Shown in pieces: positions 1-8,733 of a DNA stretch of 21,577 nt. The position numbers were made by a program, and so were the translations under genes. The stretch covers positions 1 to 21,577 of IMG/VR virus record IMGVR_UViG_3300006735_000314; one strand, 5' to 3'. The notes beneath the pieces were generated by a model. It did not search any database and was not told the DNA's origin. It worked only from the letters and a program-made list of their open reading frames with translations. Within the stretch, counting starts at the first letter, position 1, and the number at the start of each line of letters is the position of its first letter. Source of the DNA: a virus.

Positions 1-1151
1 AATGTTTGACTTGCTAATGTTGTTGTTCCATTAGTGTCTAACATTTTTAAATAATAGTATGTTCCACTATCATCTCCGATAACATCATCAGATAAATCCT
101 CATCTGCTGTGTTTGAGTCATCAGCGATAGTTTCTATATCATACCAATTAGAATTACTATCTGGATTAGTTTCATCTAATTCAAATACGACTTTCCAATA
201 AGGATAAGTTTTTTGAACAAATGTATCGTCATCTATTCCGTCATTATCTGTGTTGGTCTTTTCACCGATATATCTTGCGAAACCTTCAACATCAACAAGT
301 TTTGGGTGTAGAGTAATGTCTCCTCTTGCACCACCATTGTTTGTTGAGTTTGTTCCCCAATTACCATCTATGTAAACTTTATAAGGTAATAAATAATCAT
401 CACTTACATAAGTGTAATAACCACTACCACCACTATAAAGTGTTGGAATTCTAAATGAGTGTGGTTCATAATTATCTACTACATCATTAATTCTAAATTG
501 CAATTTAAGAACTTGTGCTTGATTTCCATTACCACTACCAAAATGTTTGTCTGGTATGTCGTCATTATTAGCATCAACTCCGTGTGATACCATAGTGATT
601 CTTAACCAATCGTAAGAAGTATCTCCTGCTGATTGTTCATTACCACTATTTTGGATACTATCCGTATATCCTACATTTTGAAAGTAAGTTACTTCAAATG
701 AATAGTCGGCACCTGATGATTCATCACCCTCGGTCCAACCTGATATATGACTGCCCTTAACTACTCGTGAGTTCCCTTGACTCCAAGCATTGATTGCTGT
801 TTCTTCATTAGTTCCGTCATCTTCTACCCAAGTAATTAAGTCATTATCGAATGCGATATCAAATCTAAATGCAGTAATATAATTAGTTCCTGTATTGTTA
901 TCGTCAAGAGTGACTTCTATTTCTAAAATGTCATCTCTCCACGAGTCAAAATTATTATTTAAATAAGCAGGTTGAGTTGTATCATCTGCCAAGAAAGTCT
1001 GTAATTGTACAGTTTCTTGATTTTTCCACCAATATTCTGGTGTTTTCCACTCACCTATTTGTTTAACCCTTATGATTGGAGTTTGAGTTTGCGCTAAAAC
1101 CATTCCAAACATAACTGCTGATATAACCATTTTTTTCATAAAACTAAACAT
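1..1151 (-). CDS. Exported protein with Sec signal peptide and possible cohesin-like beta domain (partial, runs off left edge)
   Basis: An open frame reads leftward from 1151 to the window edge without a stop (383 codons visible), so the C-terminus is missing. The start is supported by GGAG (1158-1161) six bases upstream of the ATG. The N-terminus, MFSFMKKMVISAVMFGMVLA followed by QTQ, is a classic Sec signal peptide: a Lys pair, a hydrophobic core, and a V-L-A cleavage site after residue 20. An alternative start is Met5. The mature part is acidic and beta-rich. Around residues 75-115 it has the alternating pattern seen in cohesin-like domains (ILEIEVTL... then YITAFRFDIAFDNDLITW). Asp/Asn-rich loops that look like calcium sites lie near 192-201 and 300-309. 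It follows the tail genes after a 49-bp spacer carrying a repeated 25-bp element. Export implies a periplasmic or surface role. Function is not recognised, and the cohesin resemblance is by eye only. Confidence 0.8.
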   Translation of the reverse strand, partial: MFSFMKKMVISAVMFGMVLAQTQTPIIRVKQIGEWKTPEYWWKNQETVQLQTFLADDTTQPAYLNNNFDSWRDDILEIEVTLDDNNTGTNYITAFRFDIAFDNDLITWVEDDGTNEETAINAWSQGNSRVVKGSHISGWTEGDESSGADYSFEVTYFQNVGYTDSIQNSGNEQSAGDTSYDWLRITMVSHGVDANNDDIPDKHFGSGNGNQAQVLKLQFRINDVVDNYEPHSFRIPTLYSGGSGYYTYVSDDYLLPYKVYIDGNWGTNSTNNGGARGDITLHPKLVDVEGFARYIGEKTNTDNDGIDDDTFVQKTYPYWKVVFELDETNPDSNSNWYDIETIADDSNTADEDLSDDVIGDDSGTYYYLKMLDTNGTTTLASQT

Positions 1152-1173
1152 TGTTTTCTCCGTTGGTTTTTTA

Positions 1174-1198
1174 CAATAATAAATATAAGATTGTTAAA
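1174..1198 (-). promoter_or_regulatory. Copy A of a repeated 25-bp AT-rich intergenic element
   Basis: This element fills most of the 49-bp spacer between the 329-aa tail gene and the signal-peptide gene. It matches 22 of 25 bases of the copy at 3915-3939. On the leftward strand its core reads TCTTATATTTATTA, preceded by TTTAAC. It ends 22 nt before the ATG of the downstream gene. It could be an internal late promoter, an RNA-processing site or a translation-control site. It does not match TATAAATA on the coding strand. Confidence 0.45.
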
Positions 1199-1200
1199 GA

Positions 1201-2190
1201 TTATACATCAAACCTAACTACAAATGTAGTTTCGATGTCGTCAGATAATTTGATAGGTTTTGCCAGTTTTCCGTGTGCCAATAGTTCATTATTCTCACTA
1301 TATAAACCTATATCAGTCACGAAAGGTCTAAAGTTAGACTCGGTTACAAATCCTAATGATTGAGTTGCTGCGTTGTAAAATGTTGCATAACTACCTGTTC
1401 CTTGTCCTGTTGGTTGGTCGCTTGGTCCAAAGTAGTTAGACATACTAACCACACCTTCTTTCATAGTGATACTACCACTACGACCTGGTGTAATACTGAT
1501 GTTTGTTGTGGTGTTGAACTCATTTGGTTTACAATTTACAAGGTATTCATATTGATAATGAGTTTGTGATGCTTTGTATTTTAAATTAAATGAAGTTCCG
1601 AATCCAACATCTTTATAAGAACCTGTATCGGTAAATACTAATAGTCCTTGTTCGTAAAAGATGTTTCCTACTTCTGAACCACTACCACGAGTAGCTGCAG
1701 TAGTTGAACTACCACTTTGAAATAAGTTTGTTTTAAATGTTGAGAAACTTGACGAGAAGTTGTTATCATACAAATTACCCTCTCCGTCATCTCGTATATC
1801 AAATGTTTGTCCACCTACGGTAGCTGATAACTGAATACTCTCTGGTTTAATTTGTTCACCAAACAATTCTCTTGGAACACTTATTACTGATGCTGAATTA
1901 TGTAGATTTCTATTCATAGAACCCGAACGAACATAGTTTTTTCCGTGATTAGAATAGAATAAATTATGCAACATAGTGTATGTTGGATATCCAAAAAAGT
2001 TTGTTGATACTGAACCTGATGTGATTGTAATGACAGCGTCTGATGAACTCACATAATTAAATCGTGAACCACTACGAGCTTTGATTGCGAATACACCGCT
2101 CCCACTATCGTTGTTGTTAAATGTAAAGTTCTTAAAAGTTTGAAAGGACTTTATTGTAGCGTCTGTATCTAAGTCAAGATTTTTGAACAT
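1201..2190 (-). CDS. Tail/baseplate-associated virion protein, paralogue of the upstream 340-aa protein
   Basis: The 329-aa protein is rich in Ser, Gly, Asn and Thr, typical of a beta-rich tail appendage component. I do not recognise a named family. Its last ~45 residues (VTDIGLYSENNELLAHGKLA, then a charged turn and an F-V-V-R-F-D-V ending) match the C-terminus of the 340-aa protein encoded just upstream (ITQVGLYNDSNELLAIAKLS). Weaker matches extend about 130 residues further in, for example NIFYEQGLLVFTD against GLFYPDLGVILLD. The two look like duplicated copies of one fold with divergent N-termini. It starts 9 nt after the preceding stop, with AGGA in range as a weak ribosome site, so it is probably co-transcribed. 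A virion role is inferred from position and composition. Confidence 0.75.
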   Translation of the reverse strand: MFKNLDLDTDATIKSFQTFKNFTFNNNDSGSGVFAIKARSGSRFNYVSSSDAVITITSGSVSTNFFGYPTYTMLHNLFYSNHGKNYVRSGSMNRNLHNSASVISVPRELFGEQIKPESIQLSATVGGQTFDIRDDGEGNLYDNNFSSSFSTFKTNLFQSGSSTTAATRGSGSEVGNIFYEQGLLVFTDTGSYKDVGFGTSFNLKYKASQTHYQYEYLVNCKPNEFNTTTNISITPGRSGSITMKEGVVSMSNYFGPSDQPTGQGTGSYATFYNAATQSLGFVTESNFRPFVTDIGLYSENNELLAHGKLAKPIKLSDDIETTFVVRFDV

Positions 2191-2199
2191 TAGGTTGTC

Positions 2200-3222
2200 C
2201 TAAAAATCAAGTTTCACTTTAATAATAGCTTCCCTTGAATATGATTTTAATAATGGTTTACTTAGTTTTGCAATAGCCAACAACTCATTTGAATCATTAT
2301 AAAGACCAACTTGTGTAATAAAAGTTTTAGGGTCTTTAAAGAAAGTCCCTTGTGTGAAACTTCCGTCTGAACCTGTTGAGAAAGTTGGGTTAGAACTAAA
2401 GTTAAAGTCTTTATTGTTTGCTCTAACAAAGAAACTTGTTGAACTAATTTCTTCTTCTCTTCTTGCTTGGAAACTTGAACCAGATTTTATTGAATTATAA
2501 AATGCTGCTGAACGACTTGTAAACATATCAGCGTCTCTTACATTTGCAGATAATCCACCACTTACTTCCATTTGTGATGCGTCTAACAATATTACACCTA
2601 AGTCAGGATAAAATAATCCTAACGCTCCACCCGGTTGGTTGGCTGCTGATGTATTGATTCCGTCTGAAATACTACCACTAACAACATTAAATACTCTACC
2701 ACCTTCATTTACGGTTGGATTTGTTGTTGCTCCACTATCATCAATCAATTGAATTTTTGCTGCTTTACCAGACATCTGACCTGTCAATTGTAATTCCCAA
2801 TTACCTGGGTCAATTTTTTCTCTTTGTCTTGCTCTCTGGAAAGATACAAAGTAAAAGTCATCACTTGATGATGGCGCACTTGTAAAAGTAAACTCGTCTG
2901 TATTTGGTGCTAATATAAGATTTCTAAATTGTCTATAAATAGCTGCAGTTTGTCTACCACCTGTTGTTAATTTAGTGGTATTTCCTGTTGAACCACTTCC
3001 GTGAATATTAGCGTATCCTACTGCAAATTGTACTTCTGCTGAACTAGATACATTTGGGTCTTCATTGTATAGTTCTAAAAAAGAACCTGTAATGTTTCCA
3101 TTAGAAGATTGTGTAAAGAAAGATGTAAGTGTAGAACTTCCACCAGTCCATAACCCACTTGAAATAGTAGTTCGTTGATTTTCAACTATGTCTGTGTTTT
3201 CGTTAAATATTTGAAATGCCAT
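2200..3222 (-). CDS. Tail/baseplate-associated virion protein, paralogue of the downstream 329-aa protein
   Basis: The 340-aa Ser/Gly/Asn/Thr-rich protein has no signal peptide or membrane segment. The C-terminal module (ITQVGLYNDSNELLAIAKLS, ending I-I-K-V-K-L-D-F) is shared with its downstream neighbour. Segments around residues 205-215 (LGLFYPDLGVILLDAS) and 260-290 also line up with the partner. Start at 3222 is supported by AGGAG a few bases upstream, in the 10-nt gap after the 212-aa gene. Proteins with this 'GLYN-x-x-NELLA-x-A-K-L-x-K-P' ending suggest a tail-fibre or baseplate attachment fold. That is inference from location in the virion operon, since I cannot name the family. Confidence 0.75.
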   Translation of the reverse strand: MAFQIFNENTDIVENQRTTISSGLWTGGSSTLTSFFTQSSNGNITGSFLELYNEDPNVSSSAEVQFAVGYANIHGSGSTGNTTKLTTGGRQTAAIYRQFRNLILAPNTDEFTFTSAPSSSDDFYFVSFQRARQREKIDPGNWELQLTGQMSGKAAKIQLIDDSGATTNPTVNEGGRVFNVVSGSISDGINTSAANQPGGALGLFYPDLGVILLDASQMEVSGGLSANVRDADMFTSRSAAFYNSIKSGSSFQARREEEISSTSFFVRANNKDFNFSSNPTFSTGSDGSFTQGTFFKDPKTFITQVGLYNDSNELLAIAKLSKPLLKSYSREAIIKVKLDF

Positions 3223-3232
3223 TATTTACTCC

Positions 3233-3871
3233 TTATGTAGTGCTTGGGTCTTTTTTCACGGTGATTGGTAAAGTAACGGTTGCTCCACTTGTATTACCTG
3301 TGACTTGTAAATTAGTATTAGTGTCGACCGTTAAAGACCTCGCAGTTAATTTTACACTTTTACCGACTACTGTAAATGAGCGTTTTCTTTCTGCTGCATT
3401 TAAAAATGCAGTTGTTGTTGCTGTATCAGTAAATCCGGTTTCACCTTCTGGTGATAAAGAAGCAAGGTCTGCATTGAATAGTGTAAATGTATAAGTTTCT
3501 GTTGGCGCGTTTCTTGTTGAAGGTGTGACATTGTTTGTCGTACCTGGTGCGTCAAAAGTAATTGTTCCATCGCTACCCGCAATGTCCAATATAGGAAGTT
3601 TTGCTGTTTCCTTTGGAAGTGTTACTAATTTATATCTCATTAATTGATTTTCATCTACGAACGCTTCTAATAATGGCATATTTTCAATTACTGCCGCAAA
3701 GAAGTTTGACCCGTTTGGGTGTGATGTATCGTAAAGGTTGTAATCAATCTCATCGTCTGCTAATGCAAACTTTGTAATTTTAAATTCGTTCTGCCCTCTT
3801 GCCAAAAGTTCACGACCTTTTTTTGTCAAAATTGCGTCTACTGTTATACTTGTATTATCTAAAAATCCCAT
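3233..3871 (-). CDS. Conserved phage tail/virion structural protein (212 aa)
   Basis: The N-terminus (MGFLDNTSITVDAILTKKGR, then ELLARG, ITKFALADDEIDYNLYD, and further on IENMPLLEAF) is a pattern I associate with a small structural protein found in many environmental T4-type phage genomes. The second half (roughly residues 95-212) is Thr/Asn/Val-rich and probably a beta sandwich. The start has a strong ribosome site (AGGAG, 3889-3893 region) upstream of the ATG. It is the first gene after an 81-bp spacer that contains copy B of the repeated 25-bp element, so it may begin a sub-operon with the two paralogous tail proteins downstream. The exact structural role is unknown. Confidence 0.75.
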   Translation of the reverse strand: MGFLDNTSITVDAILTKKGRELLARGQNEFKITKFALADDEIDYNLYDTSHPNGSNFFAAVIENMPLLEAFVDENQLMRYKLVTLPKETAKLPILDIAGSDGTITFDAPGTTNNVTPSTRNAPTETYTFTLFNADLASLSPEGETGFTDTATTTAFLNAAERKRSFTVVGKSVKLTARSLTVDTNTNLQVTGNTSGATVTLPITVKKDPSTT

Positions 3872-3914
3872 TTTATTTTACTCCTGTGGAAATGATATAA
3901 CTATTCTTTTATTT

Positions 3915-3939
3915 CATTAATAAATATAAGAAAGTTAAA
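3915..3939 (-). promoter_or_regulatory. Copy B of the repeated 25-bp AT-rich intergenic element
   Basis: It lies in the 81-bp spacer between the 1305-aa gene and the 212-aa gene, one of only a few real gaps inside the virion operon. It is identical to copy A (1174-1198) at 22 of 25 positions. The leftward-strand core is again TCTTATATTTATTA after TTTAAC. It ends 43 nt upstream of the 212-aa start. A shortened relative (the flanking parts joined without the centre) occurs at 16340-16354 in front of the first gene of the operon. A regulatory role is inferred from position and conservation. Confidence 0.45.
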
Positions 3940-3952
3940 TTTTCCATTAGTT

Positions 3953-6900
3953 TTATTCTACTTTCAATTTACTTGTTTCTGAATCCTGTGTTTTCAATAC
4001 GGTAGGTGCAACCTCGTTTACAATTACTGGTTCTTCTCCGTCTATTGTGTTATCTCTTGTTAATGATGTTCCTTGATAGAATGCTCTAAACAAAACCGTA
4101 TCGACTGCCATACTTTCTACATCTGATTGTAGAAATGATGAACTATAAGCGTGTGTTGGTCCAATTGATGCGCTTAGTGAACTTGAATAATAATATTCTT
4201 TAACATTTACTTTCTTTGATAATGTTGAACCCGTAATATTAGGTTGTAATACTTCAGTAAAAATATTATTATGTGAACCTGAAACGATACTTGCTGTCGC
4301 ATATAATGTTCCGTATTCACTTCGTTTATCAATATCATCTAACACCATTAGTGAACGATTGTTTAAAAATCCTAATGATGAACCTGTGTCGAAAAATGCT
4401 AAATTAATATCTCCACCATAGGTTGTATATTCACCACTTGTTTCAAAATAATTATCATTAGAACCTGTTATATATCTCGTTACTAAAATACCTTGTCCAA
4501 AGTGGTCAGCATTTTCATAATAACGATTAGTAAATTCCGTACTTGTATTTAATACTTGTTTAGAACGTTCCAATATATTTGGTTCAATCAATATACCCAT
4601 ACGAGTTTTTGCTCTTGCCGGAATTAATTGTCTTAATGTGTCATAAACACTTGAATCATAAAACTCTAGTATTCTCAAATAATCAAAGAAATTATTTGTC
4701 ATATCATATCGTTTAAAATATTCTTTTCTTAAATCTCTTAAATCTTTATAGATTGGTTTTGATTGGTCTCTTGGGTCTCCAATGTAATCATCAAAGTTAA
4801 AGTCTGCGATACTATATGTTATGTCCTCATTTATAATATCTGTTGGTGAAAGGTAAATTCCTAACGAGTTGTCATCAAGTGGTGCAAAGTCATCATTAGA
4901 CTTTTCTCTTCGTTTATCCACCATTAAAGGTAATGTATTACCAAGTTCATCTGCTTCAATAGTAGTGTCTTCAATCCTAATCTTTGTTGCACTTCTACGA
5001 CTTGGTCCTAAATTTGGAACTCTTAATTTTTCTTGGTCTGTTAATGACCTTGAAAAGTTTCCTGTAAATCCAGAAGCACTTATTGTTTGTGTTTCATAAC
5101 TTAAATCGTGTGCAGTATTTGATGCCGTTGATACGGTAGCATCAGAAAAATCTTTGTTATCATCTAATTGATAACGAACTAATAATTCATCATACGAAGA
5201 TGAATAGTGATTTCCATTATATGCTTTTGGTGTTCTAACGTGATTGTCAAATACACTTGAACTTAATGGTTCTGACCACAAACGATATTCCATTAATGAA
5301 CCTGTAAATTGTGTTCCGAATGAACTACCACTACCACCAAGGTAAACGTGTCCAGATGATGTGAATGCTGCATTTATAGTTGATGAAGTAATCTCCATAC
5401 TTTGACTATCTTGATATAAAATCTTTTGTCTTGATGCCTCATAATATTTTGTTGTTAATTCAAATGATGAACTTGCATAAATACTATCGTCATCAAATTC
5501 TAAATCATTACTTGCTGACTTTCTTGTCAACATAACTGACCAAAACTCATCATTGTAAAATGGTTGTAATGATGATGTTATAAAGTTTACACTTCCGTCT
5601 GAACCACTAATGGTAAATCTTAAGAATCCATATTCGTCTGTTTCACCATTATCCTGTAATGATATAGCAAAGTCATCATCTTTCTGTAAGATTACTTGGT
5701 CTTGTGATTTAGGACTTCTAAATCTAAACTCAATAGTATCTGGTATAAGTCCGTCTGAACCTGCTTTCCAATTTGATTTTAGATATTGTCCAGCTTTAAA
5801 ATCTAGTGCTCTTGTAAACTTTCTTTTAATTTCATAATTTACTCTTGTTCCTTTGTCTGGTCCACCATATTCTCTTACTCTCAATATCGAACTTGGAATA
5901 CCATAACAATTTAGTAAACCTTTTAATGCCCTTTCTGTTCCTTTTGATTTGATAAAGAAAGGTAAATTGGCTAATATTCTTTTCCAAATCTTTTCCGTAA
6001 CTTGTTCTTGTGATGACTCAAATAAATTTCCACCATCATTATTTTTACCCAATAGATATGTTGGTAAAATCATAATATCATTACCACTATATAAATCTAA
6101 ACCAAGTGCATTTGCATAGTGAATTGCAATATCTTTCGAAATACCCTCTGATAATTTATTCACTCTTACATTTAAATCTGTCAAAGATTTTGTATATGTC
6201 CAAACCTCATCAAATTGTTGTCCTACCATATCCATAAATTCTAAGAACACATTATTTTCAGTATCCGCATAAACGTGTTCTGGTAATGTATTTCTCAACG
6301 AATTAGCATTACCTTGGTCGTAAGTTGAAGAACTTAAAATCATATTATTAAACCAAGTTGTGGCTTGTGAACTTGTCGTGTGTGCTAATACATATGGTGA
6401 TGATGTATTTGTTTTTGGCCAAGAAGTATCGTGAAATTGTCCTGCTGATGAAGTTGCATAAGATGAACTTTCAAAATACATATAATTTTCAAATGGGTCA
6501 AATGAATTGATTACTCTTTGTCTTTTTCTTTCTATTTCTTGTATAGTTGATAATGAACTCGTAATATTTACCAAAGAAGAACTATCTGTGTTATGACCCT
6601 CAATTAATTCTAACTTCTTTTTAAAATTTCTTACTCTTGTCTCGGCATTTGAGAAATGAACAAAATTTCCAAAACCAGTATCATCAGTTTGTAAATTTAA
6701 ATCTACCGTAGTTTTTTGATAATCGATATTTGGTTGAACATCGAGCAAACTACCTGATAACAATAATCTTTCAATATCTCTTGTATCCGAATCACTATTA
6801 CTTAGAAGTCCTGTGTTTGTTTTATAATCTGTTTCTTTAAAACTAATTGGATTATCTACTGAATTAAAGTTTGGTAGTCGTAAGAATATTCCGTCATCAA

Positions 6901-7870
6901 TGTCATCTTCAAAAGGAACTAATCTTACATTGTCAATATAGTCTGGTAATCTTTTTTCAACAAATGAAAGCTTTTCTCCAATTTCAACATCACTTGAAAG
7001 TGGTAATTTAGTTTTTAAAATTCTTTGATTTCCATCAACACCTAATGAACTATTTACAACAAGATAATATTGTGAATCTACTTTTACATAAGTCTTAAAT
7101 CTATCAATATTATTTTTTACATAATTTACCTTGAAACCTTGAAAACGATTTCTAACTTGGTCCTCACCTCTATGTCCGTATAGATTTACTCCGTCATTAT
7201 AAGATAAAGAAACACGAATACGATTACTATCTAATACTTCTTCAATGGTTGCTACATAATCCCTTGGTGATAAATTTGCTTGTTCTTGACTTGGATTAAC
7301 AATTTCCTCATCAGCAGTTGCACCATCTTTGGTATTTACTTCACCATTTGGTTTGATAACTTTCTTTTTTATTAATTCGTCTTTTGTAAACGCTCCACCA
7401 ACATTACCAAGTCCGTCAGAAGTTAAAGCTGCTTTTGTTTCATCGGTTACAAAAAATGGTTCACCTGCTTCATCTCGACCACTTTCAACGTGGTCTCTAA
7501 ATTCATCTCTTAATGCTTGAATACTTGGTGGTGGATTTTTTGGGTCGAATCTCGCATCCTTAACTGGGTCAACAATCATTTTACCATCAGCACCAAATTC
7601 CTCTAATACTACTCCGTCTGGTCCAAGAACTTCCGTTACTCCGTCTGGTCTAACTAATGTTGGTGAACCTTTGTATGGTGCTCCCTCGGTATAATTATTT
7701 GGTTTAGGTTGTGGTACTGGATTAGTTCGTTTTGTGTCTGTTGCGCCTCTTCTACTGGCTCTACTGGCTCCACCAACTCCACCTCTTCTATTAGTAGAAT
7801 ATTCTTTTGTACCTCTTGTGCTCTCAGTTCTTCTCTCTGGATTAAAACTTCTATACTTTTCTCTAGCCAT
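3953..7870 (-). CDS. Large baseplate/tail protein with tail-protein-I-like segment and LamG-like domain (gp7 analogue?)
   Basis: At 1305 aa this is the largest gene in the window. Residues 1-70 are basic and disordered. Residues 625-665 (KRILANLPFFIKSKGTERAL, then GLLNCYGIP) resemble the conserved 'kGT-x-x-al...G' segment of phage tail protein I. In P2-type phages that gene follows the W (gp25) and J (gp6) genes, and T4 gp7 occupies the equivalent wedge position. Residues ~710-905 look like a LamG/concanavalin-type beta sandwich (TIEFRFRS... FTGSLMEYRLWSEPLS). Residues ~1020-1105 hold a conserved-looking block (FNFDDYIGDPRD ... LIPARAKTRMGILIEP). The start overlaps the previous stop (TAATG), implying translational coupling. 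Baseplate wedge plus glycan-binding function is inference. The ORF and its virion context are firm. Confidence 0.7.
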   Translation of the reverse strand: MAREKYRSFNPERRTESTRGTKEYSTNRRGGVGGASRASRRGATDTKRTNPVPQPKPNNYTEGAPYKGSPTLVRPDGVTEVLGPDGVVLEEFGADGKMIVDPVKDARFDPKNPPPSIQALRDEFRDHVESGRDEAGEPFFVTDETKAALTSDGLGNVGGAFTKDELIKKKVIKPNGEVNTKDGATADEEIVNPSQEQANLSPRDYVATIEEVLDSNRIRVSLSYNDGVNLYGHRGEDQVRNRFQGFKVNYVKNNIDRFKTYVKVDSQYYLVVNSSLGVDGNQRILKTKLPLSSDVEIGEKLSFVEKRLPDYIDNVRLVPFEDDIDDGIFLRLPNFNSVDNPISFKETDYKTNTGLLSNSDSDTRDIERLLLSGSLLDVQPNIDYQKTTVDLNLQTDDTGFGNFVHFSNAETRVRNFKKKLELIEGHNTDSSSLVNITSSLSTIQEIERKRQRVINSFDPFENYMYFESSSYATSSAGQFHDTSWPKTNTSSPYVLAHTTSSQATTWFNNMILSSSTYDQGNANSLRNTLPEHVYADTENNVFLEFMDMVGQQFDEVWTYTKSLTDLNVRVNKLSEGISKDIAIHYANALGLDLYSGNDIMILPTYLLGKNNDGGNLFESSQEQVTEKIWKRILANLPFFIKSKGTERALKGLLNCYGIPSSILRVREYGGPDKGTRVNYEIKRKFTRALDFKAGQYLKSNWKAGSDGLIPDTIEFRFRSPKSQDQVILQKDDDFAISLQDNGETDEYGFLRFTISGSDGSVNFITSSLQPFYNDEFWSVMLTRKSASNDLEFDDDSIYASSSFELTTKYYEASRQKILYQDSQSMEITSSTINAAFTSSGHVYLGGSGSSFGTQFTGSLMEYRLWSEPLSSSVFDNHVRTPKAYNGNHYSSSYDELLVRYQLDDNKDFSDATVSTASNTAHDLSYETQTISASGFTGNFSRSLTDQEKLRVPNLGPSRRSATKIRIEDTTIEADELGNTLPLMVDKRREKSNDDFAPLDDNSLGIYLSPTDIINEDITYSIADFNFDDYIGDPRDQSKPIYKDLRDLRKEYFKRYDMTNNFFDYLRILEFYDSSVYDTLRQLIPARAKTRMGILIEPNILERSKQVLNTSTEFTNRYYENADHFGQGILVTRYITGSNDNYFETSGEYTTYGGDINLAFFDTGSSLGFLNNRSLMVLDDIDKRSEYGTLYATASIVSGSHNNIFTEVLQPNITGSTLSKKVNVKEYYYSSSLSASIGPTHAYSSSFLQSDVESMAVDTVLFRAFYQGTSLTRDNTIDGEEPVIVNEVAPTVLKTQDSETSKLKVE

Positions 7871-8730
7871 TAGTATCTACCTCCTCTTCGTGTTGGTCTG
7901 GTAGACCTAGTTGGACTTATGGACCTAGTTGGACTTATGGACCTAGTTGGTGCAATTGGTCTTGGTGTTGGTGGTGGAACATCTGGAGCTGGTGGTGCTG
8001 GTCTTCTAATTGGTGCACCTGCAATTGTTCTTGTTGGTCTAACTTCCACTACTGGAACACTCGGTCTCGGACGAACCATTTGAACCATAGAACGAACTGG
8101 TGCTGGTGTTCTTTTCTTTTTAGTTTTTCTCGTAATGTCAATCTGTTCATTGATTACATTTATTACTGCTTCTGGACCTGATGCTTTTGCTCGTGGTTTA
8201 AATCCAACTTTAATATTATTTCTTGCATTTCCTTTTTTAGATTTAGCTTTCCTAACATCATTTCTTACTGGTTTCCTTTTAACAAACTTTTTCTTTTTCT
8301 TTTTTTTATCTTTTAATGAAACACCTAAAACTTTTTGTTGTTTAACATTAGCGTTTGAAACATTTAAACCTTTTTCAATATCAACTGAATCTGGAACAAA
8401 AAGTTTTATATCTTCTAATGGCGGTGGTGGTGGTGGTGGAAAGTCTTCCGGTTTAGCTCTTTCTTCATCTTTTAATATTACGAGTTCTTCTTCTTTTGAA
8501 ACATCTTCATTTCCTTTTGGTTCCGGAACTATTGGGTCGATAAGTTCCATATCAACTGGTAGTCCATTTACGGTTTGTGCAGGACCGGTAGGTAAACCTG
8601 GGTTATTAGGGTCTGACGAATCTCCTGTAAATAAAGTTGTTGGTCCACCAGCTACACCTGCAAATATTTTTCGTGGTGGTTTGATATCGTCAGTTCTTCT
8701 GTTTATTCCTATGAATGCTCTTCTCGCCAT
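7870..8730 (-). CDS. Basic, proline-rich low-complexity virion protein (286 aa)
   Basis: I do not recognise a family. The protein is almost wholly low-complexity. It has an acidic stretch near residues 75-98, a run of seven prolines near 100, a lysine/arginine-rich centre (~140-185, including six consecutive Lys), and a Pro/Arg-rich tail ending in repeats of S-I-S-P-T-R. These features predict an intrinsically disordered, strongly basic chain. It could be a linker or scaffold, or could bind nucleic acid or acidic partners. It sits between two structural genes, starting just after a TAG-TAA double stop and with its own stop overlapping the next ATG. Its neighbour downstream also begins with a basic disordered segment. 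Virion location is inferred from the operon. Confidence 0.7.
   Translation of the reverse strand: MARRAFIGINRRTDDIKPPRKIFAGVAGGPTTLFTGDSSDPNNPGLPTGPAQTVNGLPVDMELIDPIVPEPKGNEDVSKEEELVILKDEERAKPEDFPPPPPPPLEDIKLFVPDSVDIEKGLNVSNANVKQQKVLGVSLKDKKKKKKKFVKRKPVRNDVRKAKSKKGNARNNIKVGFKPRAKASGPEAVINVINEQIDITRKTKKKRTPAPVRSMVQMVRPRPSVPVVEVRPTRTIAGAPIRRPAPPAPDVPPPTPRPIAPTRSISPTRSISPTRSTRPTRRGGRY
7904..7950 (-). repeat. 18-bp in-frame tandem repeat (about 2.6 copies)
   Basis: Two identical units of gacctagttggacttatg (7904-7921 and 7922-7939) are followed by an 11-base partial copy. It encodes the S-I-S-P-T-R hexapeptide repeats at the C-terminus of the 286-aa protein. Exact nucleotide identity points to recent slippage or unit expansion. 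Confidence 0.9.
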
Positions 8731-8733
8731 TTA

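Noticed and set aside
3918-3926. AATAAATA on the plus strand in the 25-bp element as a cyanophage-style late promoter
   Set aside because: It would point rightward, antisense to the virion operon, with no rightward gene to serve. The same holds for the copy at 1177-1185.
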